A DNA stretch of 51,180 nt from Paracoccaceae bacterium (GCA_024226455.1 JAAELR010000153.1:1-51180), one strand, 5' to 3'. Positions 19,261-27,377 are shown, counted from the first letter of the stretch. Numbers and translations are program-made. The notes: a model not told the origin generated them from the sequence alone.

Positions 19261-19932
19261 TCAAACCGGCGCGCAAAGAAACGAGGTCATGATCGGTATG
19301 CCTCCGGGCCGCGGGTCTTCGATCGTCAGGATCCGCCACCCGGTCGCGTCCAGAAGCTGAGTCATCGCCGGCCGCGAATAGCTGCATTTGAGCCCCGGCT
19401 TCGCCGGTTCGAGTTCCATGAACGGAACGTCCGGTTTGTCATGCTCGAATGCCGAAAAGAACAAATGCCCGCCTGGCCGGATTTGCCGTCGCAGCATATC
19501 GAAGATCGGCCGCGCCTCGACCGGGTTTTGATGTGTGATGACCGAGAACATGCAGATGATGTCGAAATCGACTGGGCCGATTGGCGACGGCTGATCCAGG
19601 CTCAAGGGATCTCCGCCGCTGTTGTAAAACTGGTTGGCTGTGGTGGTGTGGATGTACCGGAACCGAGGATCGCTCACCCCCGCGGTCAGGAAATCGACGA
19701 TGCTCTTCTTGACTTCCACACCGGTGTAGCTGCCCACTGGCAGGCCCCGGTTCACGATCGCCTCACTGAAGCGAACGCCGCAGCCGTAGTCGAGCACATC
19801 GTGTTGCGCCAGCGATTCTATGCCGATGCGGTGGCACATATAGCGGATCAGCGTCGCTCCGGTGTCGGCAGGCGCGCCCTTCTCTTTGACCGATTGGGCG
19901 TTACGATTGAGTTCACCGGGGACGATCAGCAT
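19261..19932 (-). CDS. class I SAM-dependent methyltransferase
   Basis: 223-residue protein with motif I as VLDYGCGVRFSEAIV (about 46-60), followed by YTGVEVKKSIVDFL (motif II with the acidic ribose-binding residue) and DIICMFSVITHQ (motif IV). GGHLFFSAFEHDKPD fits the later strand. Substrate unknown. The start at 19932 was chosen because GAGGTGA lies seven bases upstream and no better site is seen for the earlier in-frame ATG. It is monocistronic on the minus strand; proS is divergent 149 bases away. That gap holds a small 7-bp hairpin (19993-20013). Confidence 0.75.
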   Translation of the reverse strand: MLIVPGELNRNAQSVKEKGAPADTGATLIRYMCHRIGIESLAQHDVLDYGCGVRFSEAIVNRGLPVGSYTGVEVKKSIVDFLTAGVSDPRFRYIHTTTANQFYNSGGDPLSLDQPSPIGPVDFDIICMFSVITHQNPVEARPIFDMLRRQIRPGGHLFFSAFEHDKPDVPFMELEPAKPGLKCSYSRPAMTQLLDATGWRILTIEDPRPGGIPIMTSFLCAPV

Positions 19933-20081
19933 TCGGGTCACCTCACTTTTCCATAGAGCCTCAACAGTAGGGCGTTTCGCAGTTTTCGTAGAGCAAGGCA
20001 ATCGGGGCCTTGCCCCGCTTGCTCCCCCGCCGCGCATCCCCTAAACCCGGCAGGACACTGACAGACCGACGGATCCGACCC

Positions 20082-21401
20082 ATGCGCCTTTCCCGCTATT
20101 TCCTGCCCACCTTGCGCGAAACCCCGTCCGAGGCGCAGATCGTCTCGCACCGCCTGATGCTGCGCGCCGGCATGATAAAACAGGCCGCCGCCGGTATCTA
20201 TTCCTGGCTGCCGATGGGTTACAAGGTGTTGAAAAACATCGAAAATATCGTGCATGCTGAACAGGTGCGCGCGGGCCATATTCCGTTGCTGATGCCGACC
20301 CTGCAATCGGCCGATCTGTGGCGCGAATCCGGTCGTTATGACGACTATGGCGAAGAGATGCTGCGCATCACCGACCGCCACGGTCGCGACATGCTCTATG
20401 GTCCCACCAACGAAGAGCTGATCACCGATATTTTCCGGGCCCATGTCACATCATATAGGGATTTGCCGCTGACGCTCTACCACATCCAGTGGAAATTCCG
20501 TGATGAGATCCGCCCCCGTTTCGGCGTCATGCGGGGCCGTGAGTTCTTTATGAAGGACGGCTACAATTTCGACCTGACCCGCGAGGACGCCCTGCACGCC
20601 TACAACCGCCACATGGTCAGCTACCTGCGCACCTATGAACGCATGGGTCTGCAAGCCATCCCCATGCGAGCCGACAGCGGCCCCATCGGCGGTGACGACA
20701 CGCACGAGTTCCTGGTGCTGGCCGACACCGGCGAATCCGAGGTCTTCTACGACAGTGCGATCACCGATCTAAGGCTAGGGAATCGCTCGGTTAATTATGA
20801 CAGCCGGGATGAGTGCGCCGCCATCGCCGCAGAGTTCACCACGCCCTATGCCCGTACCGACGAGACCCATGAAGAGGCTGTCTTCAACCAGATCCCCGAG
20901 GCCCGCCGCCGGCAGTCGCGCGGCATCGAGGTCGGTCAGATCTTCTATTTCGGCACCAAGTATTCCGACGCCATGGGTGCCAGCGTCCAGACCCCGGACG
21001 GCAAGCAGGTTCCGGTGCACATGGGCAGCCACGGCATCGGCGTTTCCCGCCTGGCAGGCGCCATCATCGAGGCCAGCCACGACGAGAGCGGTATCATCTG
21101 GCCCGAGGAGGTCGCCCCGTTCCGGGTTGGAATTGTCAATGTAAAACAAGGTGATGCCACCACCGACGCCGCTTGCGAGACGCTTTACAAGGCGCTGACG
21201 GCGGCGGGCATCGAGGTGCTTTATGACGACCGCGAGGAACGCGCCGGCGCCAAATTCGCCGGAATGGATCTGATAGGCCTGCCCTGGCGCGTCACCGTCG
21301 GCCCGCGCGGGCTGAAATCGGGCGTGGTCGAACTGACCAGACGCCGCACGGGCGAAAGCGAGGAACTCTCCCCCGATCTCCTGGTGTCGCGCCTGTCGTA
21401 G
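20082..21401 (+). CDS. proS: prolyl-tRNA synthetase, short (editing-domain-lacking) form
   Basis: 439-residue class II aminoacyl-tRNA synthetase charging tRNA-Pro. Motif 1 region around [23 protein letters not shown], motif 2 in [30 protein letters not shown], motif 3 in [18 protein letters not shown], and a C-terminal anticodon-binding domain (about 335-439, [30 protein letters not shown]). The insertion domain that edits Ala-tRNA-Pro in E. coli-type ProS (about 570 residues) is absent, as is usual for alphaproteobacteria. The ATG at 20082 gives the typical [13 protein letters not shown] start. The stop codon lies in the foot of a terminator-like hairpin. Confidence 0.95.
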   Translation: MRLSRYFLPTLRETPSEAQIVSHRLMLRAGMIKQAAAGIYSWLPMGYKVLKNIENIVHAEQVRAGHIPLLMPTLQSADLWRESGRYDDYGEEMLRITDRHGRDMLYGPTNEELITDIFRAHVTSYRDLPLTLYHIQWKFRDEIRPRFGVMRGREFFMKDGYNFDLTREDALHAYNRHMVSYLRTYERMGLQAIPMRADSGPIGGDDTHEFLVLADTGESEVFYDSAITDLRLGNRSVNYDSRDECAAIAAEFTTPYARTDETHEEAVFNQIPEARRRQSRGIEVGQIFYFGTKYSDAMGASVQTPDGKQVPVHMGSHGIGVSRLAGAIIEASHDESGIIWPEEVAPFRVGIVNVKQGDATTDAACETLYKALTAAGIEVLYDDREERAGAKFAGMDLIGLPWRVTVGPRGLKSGVVELTRRRTGESEELSPDLLVSRLS

Positions 21402-21420
21402 GGCGGGCTTCGGCCCACCC
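21401..21420 (+). terminator. UUCG hairpin at the proS stop
   Basis: GGGCGGGC (21401-21408), loop TTCG (21409-21412) and GCCCACCC (21413-21420) form an 8-bp stem with one C-A mismatch and a stable UUCG tetraloop. It starts on the last base of the proS TAG. No T-run follows, so it may be a weak terminator or a 3'-end stabiliser. Confidence 0.55.
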
Positions 21421-21544
21421 GGGGGGTATCATCGCAGGCTTTGACCTGCGGCGCTGTGGGCGCCATTGCGCCGCGTTGTCACCGATCCTGTGACATGATC
21501 AGATGAAGCCGCGCGGTCCAAAAAAAGGCAGAAGGAGAGGCCAT

Positions 21545-22132
21545 ATGAGGTATCTGTTTTTCGTCGCTGCGGTAACTCTGATTGCCGGGCCAGGCGCCGC
21601 AAGCGAATGCGTGTTTTCGGTAGTCGGCGACGCCGGCATCCCCGGGCACAACCAGGAGACGGTGACCACGGGCTCTGCTGCCGAATGCATGGGCGCCTGT
21701 TCGGCCCGGGAATGGTGCCGCAGCGTCGACTACGAGCGTGCCAACGGCGGCTGTTATCTGCAACCGGTAGGGCGGCATGACGCTACGCTTGACCGCAACT
21801 ATGGCGGCAACCCTTATGACCATTTCACCTGCGAGTCGCGCATCGGTTCTGCCGGTGACGGCAAACGCGGCGGAGCGGGCGATGTCGCGGTGCAGTGCCA
21901 GTTCACCAAGATCGCCAATGCGGGCATCCCGGGATACAATGACGAGGTGCTCCAAGACCTGTCGGCCCGCGCCTGCCTGAATGCGTGCAACGCGCGGGAC
22001 TGGTGCAAGAGCGTGGATTTTGAGCGCGATCCGGGGACCTGTATCTTGCAGCCGGTGGGGCGCCATGATGTCGACCTGAACCAAGACTACGGTGGCAATC
22101 CCTATGATCACTACACCTGCGAGGGGCGCTGA
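21545..22132 (+). CDS. secreted protein with two tandem PAN/Apple-like domains
   Basis: 195-residue protein with a signal peptide (to about residue 18, GPGAAS). The mature part is two copies of an approximately 80-residue Cys-rich module. Each runs C-x-F, then AGIPG-x-N, then C-x-x-x-C-x-x-R-x-WC-(R/K)-SVD(Y/F)ER, then LQPVGRHD, and ends YGGNPYDH(F/Y)TC. The even cysteine count and spacing fit PAN/Apple domains, which bind proteins or sugars outside the cell. A Gly-rich linker (GSAGDGKRGGAG) joins the copies. The ATG at 21545 follows AAGGAGA by about nine bases. The copies are nearly alignable residue for residue, implying internal duplication. Confidence 0.75.
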   Translation: MRYLFFVAAVTLIAGPGAASECVFSVVGDAGIPGHNQETVTTGSAAECMGACSAREWCRSVDYERANGGCYLQPVGRHDATLDRNYGGNPYDHFTCESRIGSAGDGKRGGAGDVAVQCQFTKIANAGIPGYNDEVLQDLSARACLNACNARDWCKSVDFERDPGTCILQPVGRHDVDLNQDYGGNPYDHYTCEGR

Positions 22133-22171
22133 CCCGGCGATCCGGGCCGGTTCGGGCAACCCCGCAAAGGC

Positions 22172-22222
22172 CCGACACAAGTCCGACAAAAGTCCGACGT
22201 TTTGCCGACAGCGGAATCCGAC
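22172..22222 (+). repeat. 11-bp-phased CCGAC direct repeats upstream of the lolCD operon
   Basis: CCGAC occurs at 22172, 22183, 22194, 22205 and 22218: three steps of exactly 11 bp and one of 13. The second and third units share AGTCCGAC. The array ends 63 bases before the start of the DUF2937-like gene. Period 11 puts the sites on the same face of the helix. It could be a regulator-binding array or a decayed tandem repeat. Confidence 0.6.
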
Positions 22223-22285
22223 CCGGATTCCCATTTCCTTTCAGATCGCGTATGATGCCCGAAACCGGCAGGCAGGGAGGCAGCG

Positions 22286-22840
22286 ATGATCCGGATACTG
22301 ACCATGGCGGGCGGGTTTGCCGGGGCGCTGGGCCTGTCGCAATTCCCCGAGTTCTCGCAGCAATACCTGCAACGCCTGTCGGGCGCGGTGGACGAATTGC
22401 GCGCCGTGGTCGTGGCTTTCGACGCCTCTGCCGCCAAAGCCGGCATCAGCCGCGAAGAGGCGCTGTCGGAGTTGACCGGCTCGACCTTCCTGAGCGAACA
22501 CCAGGACAATCTTGACGGTCAGATCGTCCGTTTCGAACGGCTTAGCCGCGATTATACCAATCTCAAGGAAGCTCAGCCATTGCAGCGGCTTACCCAGGCT
22601 TACCGGTTCTCTGACGCCGATCTGGCGCGCCGCACATGGGACGATTTCCGCCCCGCGGTACCGGTCACCATCGACGGGTTCATCTGTGCCGGCATCGGTT
22701 TTGTCGCTGTGTCACTGACGCTGTCGCTGCTCGTCGGGCTGTTTGGCCGGGTGTTCCGCAGGCGGCGCCCCGCCGACACCGAGTCACAGAGGCTTGACCT
22801 TGGCGGGGGACCAACGCAGGTTCCGCCGGAACAAAACTAG
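22286..22840 (+). CDS. DUF2937-like membrane protein
   Basis: 184-residue protein with a short N-terminal hydrophobic helix (ILTMAGGFAGALGLSQFPEFSQQYLQRL), a long helical extracytoplasmic region (about 30-128) and a C-terminal helix (about 131-154, FICAGIGFVAVSLTLSLLVGLF) followed by a basic cytoplasmic tail (RVFRRRRP). The PEF-x-QQY-x-QRL-x-GAVDEL pattern is that of DUF2937, of unknown function. It lies nine bases upstream of lolC on the same strand, so a link to envelope biogenesis is plausible but unproven. Confidence 0.7.
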   Translation: MIRILTMAGGFAGALGLSQFPEFSQQYLQRLSGAVDELRAVVVAFDASAAKAGISREEALSELTGSTFLSEHQDNLDGQIVRFERLSRDYTNLKEAQPLQRLTQAYRFSDADLARRTWDDFRPAVPVTIDGFICAGIGFVAVSLTLSLLVGLFGRVFRRRRPADTESQRLDLGGGPTQVPPEQN

Positions 22841-22849
22841 GTCTGAGAC

Positions 22850-24130
22850 GTGACAACAGCCCCCTTTGCCCCGTTCGAATGGATGATTGCGTGGCGCTAT
22901 CTGCGTGCCCGGCGCGCCGAGGGTGGCGTCAGCGTGATGACCTGGATCAGCCTGACCGGCATCACTCTGGCGGTCTTCGCCCTGATCGCCACATTGTCCG
23001 TAAGGTCTGGATTTCGCGCGGAATTCGTTGATACGATCCTGGGCTCGAACGCCCATGTGACGGTCTATTCCAGCCTCTACGTCACCGAGGCCGGGCAGAG
23101 CACGCGGGCGATTGTCGACTTTGACCGCATGGCCGAGGCGATCCGCGGGATCGGGGGCGTCACCCGTGCGGCACCACTGATCAAGGGTCAGGTGATGGCC
23201 AACCTGCGCAGCAAGAACGCCGGGGTCGAGGTGTTCGGGATCACGCTGGAGAACCTCAAGACCATCCCCCGCGTCGCCGGCGCCGAAGAGCGCTATGGCG
23301 ACATCGAGCAGTTCGGCGCCGGGCTGGCCATCGGCTCGGGCGTGGCGCGTGAACTGGGCGCTACCGTGGGCGACAAGATCAAGCTGATCAACCCCAACGG
23401 CGTCAAGACGGCATTCGGTGTCAGCCCCCGTGTAAGCGCTTATGAAATCAAGTACATATTCACCGCCGGCCGCTACGATATCGACCGCACCCGGGTCTAT
23501 CTGCCGTTTGCCGAGGCGCAGGGTTTCTTCAACAGAGAGGGCAGCGCCGACGAGATCGAGGTGATGGTCACCGAGCCTGAGGATGTCGACGATTTCGGGC
23601 CTGCCCTGCTAAAGGCGGGCGGCGAGCGGGCGTTGCTCTGGACCTGGCGCGACAGTGCCAGCGCCTTCCTGCGCGCGCTCGATGTCGAGGACAACGTGAT
23701 GTTCATCATCCTCAGCATCCTGGTGCTGATCGCGGCGATGAACATCATCAGCGGGTTGATAATGCTGGTGAAAAACAAGGGCCGCGATATCGGCATCCTG
23801 CGCACCATCGGGCTGACCGAGGGATCGATCCTGCGGGTGTTCTTCATCTGCGGAGCCTTCGTTGGCATCATCGGAACCATCGCCGGCACCATTCTGGGCT
23901 GCGTCTTCGCGATCTATATCGACCCGATCTTCAGCTTCGTGAACTGGGTCATGGGCGGCGGCGTCTGGGACCCGTCGATCCGTGGGATCTACAACCTGCC
24001 CGCCAAGCTGGAATTTCACGACGTGATGAGCGCGGTGGGCCTGTCGCTGGGGCTCAGCTTTGTCGTCACCATCTTCCCCGCCCGCCGCGCCGCGCGGATG
24101 AACCCGGTCGAGGCGCTGCGCTATGAGTGA
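22850..24130 (+). CDS. lolC: lipoprotein-releasing ABC transporter permease LolC/LolE
   Basis: 426-residue inner-membrane permease of the LolCDE machine that extracts outer-membrane lipoproteins and passes them to LolA. The N-terminus [29 protein letters not shown] and first helix are typical. A MacB-like periplasmic domain follows (about 50-270), then three C-terminal FtsX-type helices with the coupling region [23 protein letters not shown] and the end [18 protein letters not shown]. The start is GTG. A single permease gene, as in many alphaproteobacteria, would act as a homodimer. It overlaps lolD by eight bases. Confidence 0.93.
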   Translation: MTTAPFAPFEWMIAWRYLRARRAEGGVSVMTWISLTGITLAVFALIATLSVRSGFRAEFVDTILGSNAHVTVYSSLYVTEAGQSTRAIVDFDRMAEAIRGIGGVTRAAPLIKGQVMANLRSKNAGVEVFGITLENLKTIPRVAGAEERYGDIEQFGAGLAIGSGVARELGATVGDKIKLINPNGVKTAFGVSPRVSAYEIKYIFTAGRYDIDRTRVYLPFAEAQGFFNREGSADEIEVMVTEPEDVDDFGPALLKAGGERALLWTWRDSASAFLRALDVEDNVMFIILSILVLIAAMNIISGLIMLVKNKGRDIGILRTIGLTEGSILRVFFICGAFVGIIGTIAGTILGCVFAIYIDPIFSFVNWVMGGGVWDPSIRGIYNLPAKLEFHDVMSAVGLSLGLSFVVTIFPARRAARMNPVEALRYE

Positions 24131-24800
24131 CACGGCGCTTGGGTTGGAAGGCATTGAAAAGGCCTATAATCGTGGCGCGCCCGGCGAGGTGGTGGTGTTG
24201 CGCGGCGCCGACCTGACGGTGGCCAGGGGCGAGGTCGTGGCACTGGTGGCGCCTTCCGGGGCGGGCAAGTCGACGCTGCTGCATATAGCCGGGCTGCTGG
24301 ATACCGCCGATGCGGGCCGGGTCGCGATTGGCGGCGCCGATATGACCCGGCGCGGCGACCGGCGCCGCACCGCGACGCGGCGGCGCGAAGTGGGGTTCAT
24401 CTACCAGTTCCACCACCTCCTGCCGGAGTTCACCGCGCTGGAAAACATCGTGCTGCCGCAGCTTGCCAATGGCAGCACCTGGGCGGTGGCCGAGGCCCGG
24501 GCACAGGATCTGCTGACCGGCGTCGATGTGGCCGACCGCGCCGGGCACCGGCCCGCGGCGCTGTCGGGCGGCGAACAGCAGCGGGTGGCGTTCTGCCGGG
24601 CGCTGGCCAACGGGCCGGGGCTGTTGCTGGCCGATGAACCCACGGGCAATCTCGATCCGGCCACGTCGGACGTGGTGTTCGATGCGCTGATGGGCCTGGT
24701 GCGCGGCACCGGCATGGCGGCGCTGATCGCCACCCACAACATGGAACTGGCCGCGCGCATGGACCGCACCGTGCGGCTGGCGGACGGAAAGATCGGCTGA
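24123..24800 (+). CDS. lolD: lipoprotein-releasing ABC transporter ATPase LolD
   Basis: 225-residue ATPase that powers LolC. Walker A is APSGAGKST, the Q-loop is [16 protein letters not shown], the ABC signature is LSGGEQQR, Walker B is [13 protein letters not shown], and the H-loop is ATHN. The [11 protein letters not shown] segment is characteristic of LolD. Its ATG lies inside the end of lolC, so translation is coupled. Downstream, only ten bases separate its stop from an FNR-type box, so the cytochrome genes are likely a separate transcription unit. Confidence 0.93.
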   Translation: MSDTALGLEGIEKAYNRGAPGEVVVLRGADLTVARGEVVALVAPSGAGKSTLLHIAGLLDTADAGRVAIGGADMTRRGDRRRTATRRREVGFIYQFHHLLPEFTALENIVLPQLANGSTWAVAEARAQDLLTGVDVADRAGHRPAALSGGEQQRVAFCRALANGPGLLLADEPTGNLDPATSDVVFDALMGLVRGTGMAALIATHNMELAARMDRTVRLADGKIG

Positions 24801-24810
24801 GCGTGCGGCC

Positions 24811-24824
24811 TTGATACGTATCAA
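24811..24824. promoter_or_regulatory. perfect FNR/FnrL-type box (cytochrome gene 1)
   Basis: TTGATACGTATCAA matches the FNR consensus TTGAT-N4-ATCAA exactly and sits in a perfect 22-bp palindrome (24807-24828, GGCC on both flanks). Its centre is 60.5 bases upstream of the first cytochrome start. Alphaproteobacterial FnrL activates genes under low oxygen from such sites. Regulation by FnrL or a related CRP/FNR protein is inferred. Confidence 0.85.
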
Positions 24825-24877
24825 GGCCTTGTCGCAAGCTGGCGCTAGGGTGGGCAGGAACAGGATCGGAGGCTTTC

Positions 24878-25285
24878 ATGCGCAGAATTCTTCTACTGGC
24901 ATCTCTGGCAATGGCCGGGCCGGTCGCAGCCGATGGCGTTGAGAACGGGCATGAGCTGTACATGTCGCGTTGTGCCGCCTGTCACGGTGAAAAGGCCCAT
25001 GGCGACGGGCCCATGGCCGCGCTTCTGACCATACCGGTGGCCGATCTGGCCACGCTTTCCGCCCGCAATGGCGGAGTCTTCCCCCGGGTCGACGTGGTGC
25101 TGACCATCGACGGGCGGATGACGCTGCGCGGCCATGGCGGCGAAGGCCCGATGCCGGTCTTCGGGCCGATCCTCGGCGGCGGCAGCGCCGTACTTGACGG
25201 CCCCGACGACACCATCGTCGAGACCCGCGGCGATGTGATCGACATCGCGCTTTATCTCGAAACCATCCAGGGCGAGGGCAACTAG
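24878..25285 (+). CDS. periplasmic mono-heme cytochrome c, copy 1
   Basis: 135-residue exported protein with a signal peptide (cleavage near GPVAA-D, residue 18). The heme site CAACH is at 32-36, followed by GDGPM. The probable distal methionine is in GPMPVFG. The mature domain is about 115 residues, a class I single-heme cytochrome. It is one of four tandem relatives sharing CxxCHG-x5-G(D/G)GPM, a (G/N)(G/E)-(V/E)FP turn and a Met-bearing loop. A perfect FNR box lies upstream. The next cytochrome begins on the base after its stop, so they share a transcript. Electron donors and acceptors are unknown. Confidence 0.88.
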   Translation: MRRILLLASLAMAGPVAADGVENGHELYMSRCAACHGEKAHGDGPMAALLTIPVADLATLSARNGGVFPRVDVVLTIDGRMTLRGHGGEGPMPVFGPILGGGSAVLDGPDDTIVETRGDVIDIALYLETIQGEGN

Positions 25286-25696
25286 GTGAGCCCGGTTCGG
25301 GCCGCGCTGGTTGTCGGTACGCTGGCCCTGGCCCTGTCGGCATGTACCCGCCCCGAGCGACCTGTGGATACCGGGCGCGCGGCCTATATGGAACATTGCA
25401 GCTCCTGCCACGGCAAGACCGCGCGGGGCGACGGCCCCATGGCGGTACTCGTGACCACCGGCGTGCCCGATCTGCGGCAACTGGCAGAGCGCATTGGCGG
25501 CGAGTTTCCCAAGGCCTACGTGATCGAGATCGTCACCAGGATCAGCGATCTGCATGACGGCATCATGGCGATGCCCGATTTCGGCGCGCTTCTGGGTGCC
25601 TCGCCAACCGTCTATACCGCGCCCGATGGAGAGCAGATCCAGACCTACGCGGTGATCGTCGCGATTGCGGACTACCTGGAAAGCGTGCAGGACTAG
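25286..25696 (+). CDS. mono-heme cytochrome c lipoprotein, copy 2
   Basis: 136-residue protein starting with GTG directly after the previous stop. The hydrophobic N-terminus ends in a lipobox, LSAC, with Cys20 as lipid anchor. The heme site CSSCH is at 38-42, followed by ARGDGPM and a GGEFP turn; MAMPDFGALLG supplies candidate axial Met residues. A membrane-anchored, periplasm-facing electron carrier is predicted. It lacks its own FNR box and depends on the promoter of copy 1. It is the most divergent of the four: the ARNGGVFP-type sequence becomes AERIGGEFP and the region after it is different. Confidence 0.85.
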   Translation: MSPVRAALVVGTLALALSACTRPERPVDTGRAAYMEHCSSCHGKTARGDGPMAVLVTTGVPDLRQLAERIGGEFPKAYVIEIVTRISDLHDGIMAMPDFGALLGASPTVYTAPDGEQIQTYAVIVAIADYLESVQD

Positions 25697-25701
25697 GCGG
25701 C

Positions 25702-25715
25702 CTGACGCAGGTCAA
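25702..25715. promoter_or_regulatory. near-consensus FNR-type box (cytochrome gene 3)
   Basis: CTGACGCAGGTCAA matches the core TTGA-N6-TCAA with one mismatch (C for T at the first base). Its centre is 65.5 bases upstream of the third cytochrome start, the same distance as the box for the fourth. It lies five bases after the stop of copy 2. Weaker than the other two boxes on sequence alone; the constant spacing is the main support. Confidence 0.6.
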
Positions 25716-25773
25716 GGACGTTTGCCGGGCAAAGGTGCAATCTGGTGGCATGGAAAACAGGCTGGAGGCGAAT

Positions 25774-26166
25774 ATGCGGGTCATTCTGGCGATATCGGTA
25801 GCGGCACTGGGCCTGACGGGCTGCACCGGCGAGGTCGAGACGGGGCGGTCCTCTTTCGGCGATCTTTGCGCGGGATGCCATGGGGCGAGCGGGCAGGGCG
25901 ATGGCCCGATGGCGATGGGCCTGCCAGAAAGACCGGCCGACCTGACCCGCCTTTCCGCCGCCAACGGCGGTGTCTTTCCTCTGGTTGCGGTGATGTCCAA
26001 GATCGACGGCTATGCCAAGGGCACGCCGCACCACGGTGCGATGCCCGCCTTCTGGCCGTTGCTCGAGGGGCGGACAGTGCTGGTCAAGACCGGTGACGGC
26101 GTCCTGACACCAACGCCGCAGCCTTTGGTTTCGCTTGCCGCCTATATCGAGAGCATCCAGCGATAG
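25774..26166 (+). CDS. mono-heme cytochrome c lipoprotein, copy 3
   Basis: 130-residue protein. The ATG at 25774 follows TGGAGG by six bases and begins a compact lipoprotein signal ending LTGC (Cys17); an in-frame ATG 39 bases upstream lacks a site and would spoil the signal. The heme site CAGCH is at 32-36, followed by GQGDGPM; AANGGVFP and the HHGAMPAFWP loop match copies 1 and 4, with Met as the likely sixth ligand. An independent FNR-type box lies 58 bases upstream. A membrane-tethered periplasmic electron carrier is predicted. Confidence 0.87.
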   Translation: MRVILAISVAALGLTGCTGEVETGRSSFGDLCAGCHGASGQGDGPMAMGLPERPADLTRLSAANGGVFPLVAVMSKIDGYAKGTPHHGAMPAFWPLLEGRTVLVKTGDGVLTPTPQPLVSLAAYIESIQR

Positions 26167-26203
26167 GGCGTCAGCGCAGGGTCCCTGGGCCCTTCGGGCA
26201 GGG

Positions 26204-26217
26204 TTGACCGGGGTCAA
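26204..26217. promoter_or_regulatory. FNR-type box TTGAC-N4-GTCAA (cytochrome gene 4)
   Basis: TTGACCGGGGTCAA is symmetric in both 5-bp half-sites and fits the TTGA-N6-TCAA core used by FnrL and by Dnr/Nnr-type relatives. Its centre is 65.5 bases upstream of the fourth cytochrome start. The C/G at the fifth position differs from the classical TTGAT half-site, so a related CRP/FNR regulator is also possible. Confidence 0.75.
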
Positions 26218-26275
26218 GGAACCGGCGGCGCGGTGTTGCTATACTGCCTGCCGAAGCTCGCGAAAGGAGACGCCG

Positions 26276-26677
26276 ATGAAAGCCGCAACCACCGCAATCG
26301 CTTGCCTGGCTGCTCTGACCCAGCCGGCGGTCGCTCGGGATGTGCAAGCCGGGGCCGAGGCGTTCTATAGCTATTGCGCTGCCTGCCACGGCGATGACGC
26401 CACGGGTGGTGGCCCGATGACAGAGATCCTCAACGCCGACCCGCCTGACCTGACGGCTTTGGCCGCCAACAACGAGGGTGTCTTTCCGAGCGCCCGGATC
26501 GTCTTTCGCATAGACGGGCGCGACCCTACCCTGGCCCATGGCGGGCCGATGCCGATTTTTGGCGACACCTTCGGCGACGACCTGGTGCCGTTCAGGTCAG
26601 AGTTCGGCCAGCCGATCCTTGCCGGGCGCGGCATCGTCGATATCGTGGCCTGGCTGGAAACCCTGCAGCAGCCCTGA
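26276..26677 (+). CDS. periplasmic mono-heme cytochrome c, copy 4
   Basis: 133-residue exported protein with a signal peptide (cleavage after AVA, about residue 20). The heme site CAACH is at 34-38, followed by TGGGPM in place of GDGPM. LAANNEGVFP and GGPMPIFGDTFGDD parallel copy 1, including the Met-bearing GPMP-x-FG loop, so copies 1 and 4 are closest. The ATG at 26276 follows AAAGGAGA by about six bases. It has its own FNR-type box. After its stop comes a 14-bp palindrome (26707-26720) that may end the transcript. Confidence 0.88.
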   Translation: MKAATTAIACLAALTQPAVARDVQAGAEAFYSYCAACHGDDATGGGPMTEILNADPPDLTALAANNEGVFPSARIVFRIDGRDPTLAHGGPMPIFGDTFGDDLVPFRSEFGQPILAGRGIVDIVAWLETLQQP

Positions 26678-26748
26678 GATGGCCCCGGACCGGGGGGCAG
26701 TTGGACGTCCCCATGGGGACATCGTGGTAAGTCACTGAATTAACTAAA

Positions 26749-26760
26749 GATAGCGCTACC
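26749..26760. promoter_or_regulatory. LacI-family-like operator
   Basis: GATAGCGCTACC holds a perfect TAGCGCTA palindrome with the flanks typical of LacI-family operators, except that one outer pair is mismatched. It sits in an AT-rich patch 149 bases upstream of the next gene. No LacI regulator or sugar gene is in the window, so this is a weak call. Confidence 0.25.
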
Positions 26761-26908
26761 ACTGTGAATGCGGAAGCCGCGTGCGCAGCGCGTATCTGTT
26801 ATCCGATAGCAGGGGGTTGGTTTTTGTATGTCAGACGGGGTTTGGGCAGGCATGGGGCGCGTCCCCAGGGCGCCTTCAACACCCAACCCCAGGAAAGGAA
26901 CCTGACCC

Positions 26909-27187
26909 ATGAAAGCCCCCGCTCTTCTCGCCGCCATCGCGGTAACGGCCTCTGCAATGGCCGCATCCGCCGGTGAGGTCGTCATCAAACGCATCGTGCC
27001 CGCCGACCGTGAAATCGTCATGCTGACGCCCTCTGACCTGTTCGAGGTCCGCCCCACCTGGGCCTACAAGGTCGACCGCTCCATACTGTATCCCAAGCGG
27101 CCCTTCCCCTGGCCGGTGCCACCCTGCCTGAGCTGCCCACCCTTCGAGATGCCCGGCATGGTGATGATCATGCCGGTGATCCGCTGA
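26909..27187 (+). CDS. small exported Pro/Cys/Met-rich protein
   Basis: 92-residue protein with a signal peptide (cleavage after ASA, about residue 21). The mature part ends in PVPPCLSCPPFEMPGMVMIM: one C-x-x-C pair followed within 15 residues by four methionines. This is not a heme motif (no CxxCH). A Cys/Met cluster on a small exported protein can bind copper or another soft metal; that is inference. The ATG follows AGGAAAGGAA by about eight bases. It is 231 bases after cytochrome copy 4 and has no FNR box of its own. A strong GC hairpin follows. Confidence 0.7.
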   Translation: MKAPALLAAIAVTASAMAASAGEVVIKRIVPADREIVMLTPSDLFEVRPTWAYKVDRSILYPKRPFPWPVPPCLSCPPFEMPGMVMIMPVIR

Positions 27188-27204
27188 TCCAACAGATGCA
27201 AAGA

Positions 27205-27232
27205 CCCCCGATCCGACGCCCCGGATCGGGGG
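27205..27232 (+). terminator. strong GC hairpin after the Cys/Met-rich protein gene
   Basis: Perfect 11-bp stem, CCCCCGATCCG (27205-27215) against CGGATCGGGGG (27222-27232), with a six-base loop, 18 bases after the stop. No T-run follows, which is common for terminators in this GC-rich group. Confidence 0.7.
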
Positions 27233-27377
27233 CCCAGTCTCTGCGCGGCGGCACGAGTGGCCAAGGGCCAAGTGTTGTTATTCACACATCCTTCACCACA
27301 ATCTGTGGAAAACCTTGCCAGATGTCGTCAATTGCCGCAGAATCCCCCCACAAAACAACAAAAACTTGAGGCGGGTT

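Noticed and set aside
19993-20013. 7-bp hairpin before proS as a T-box or riboswitch
   Set aside because: Too short and without further conserved elements; proS in this group is not known for such control.
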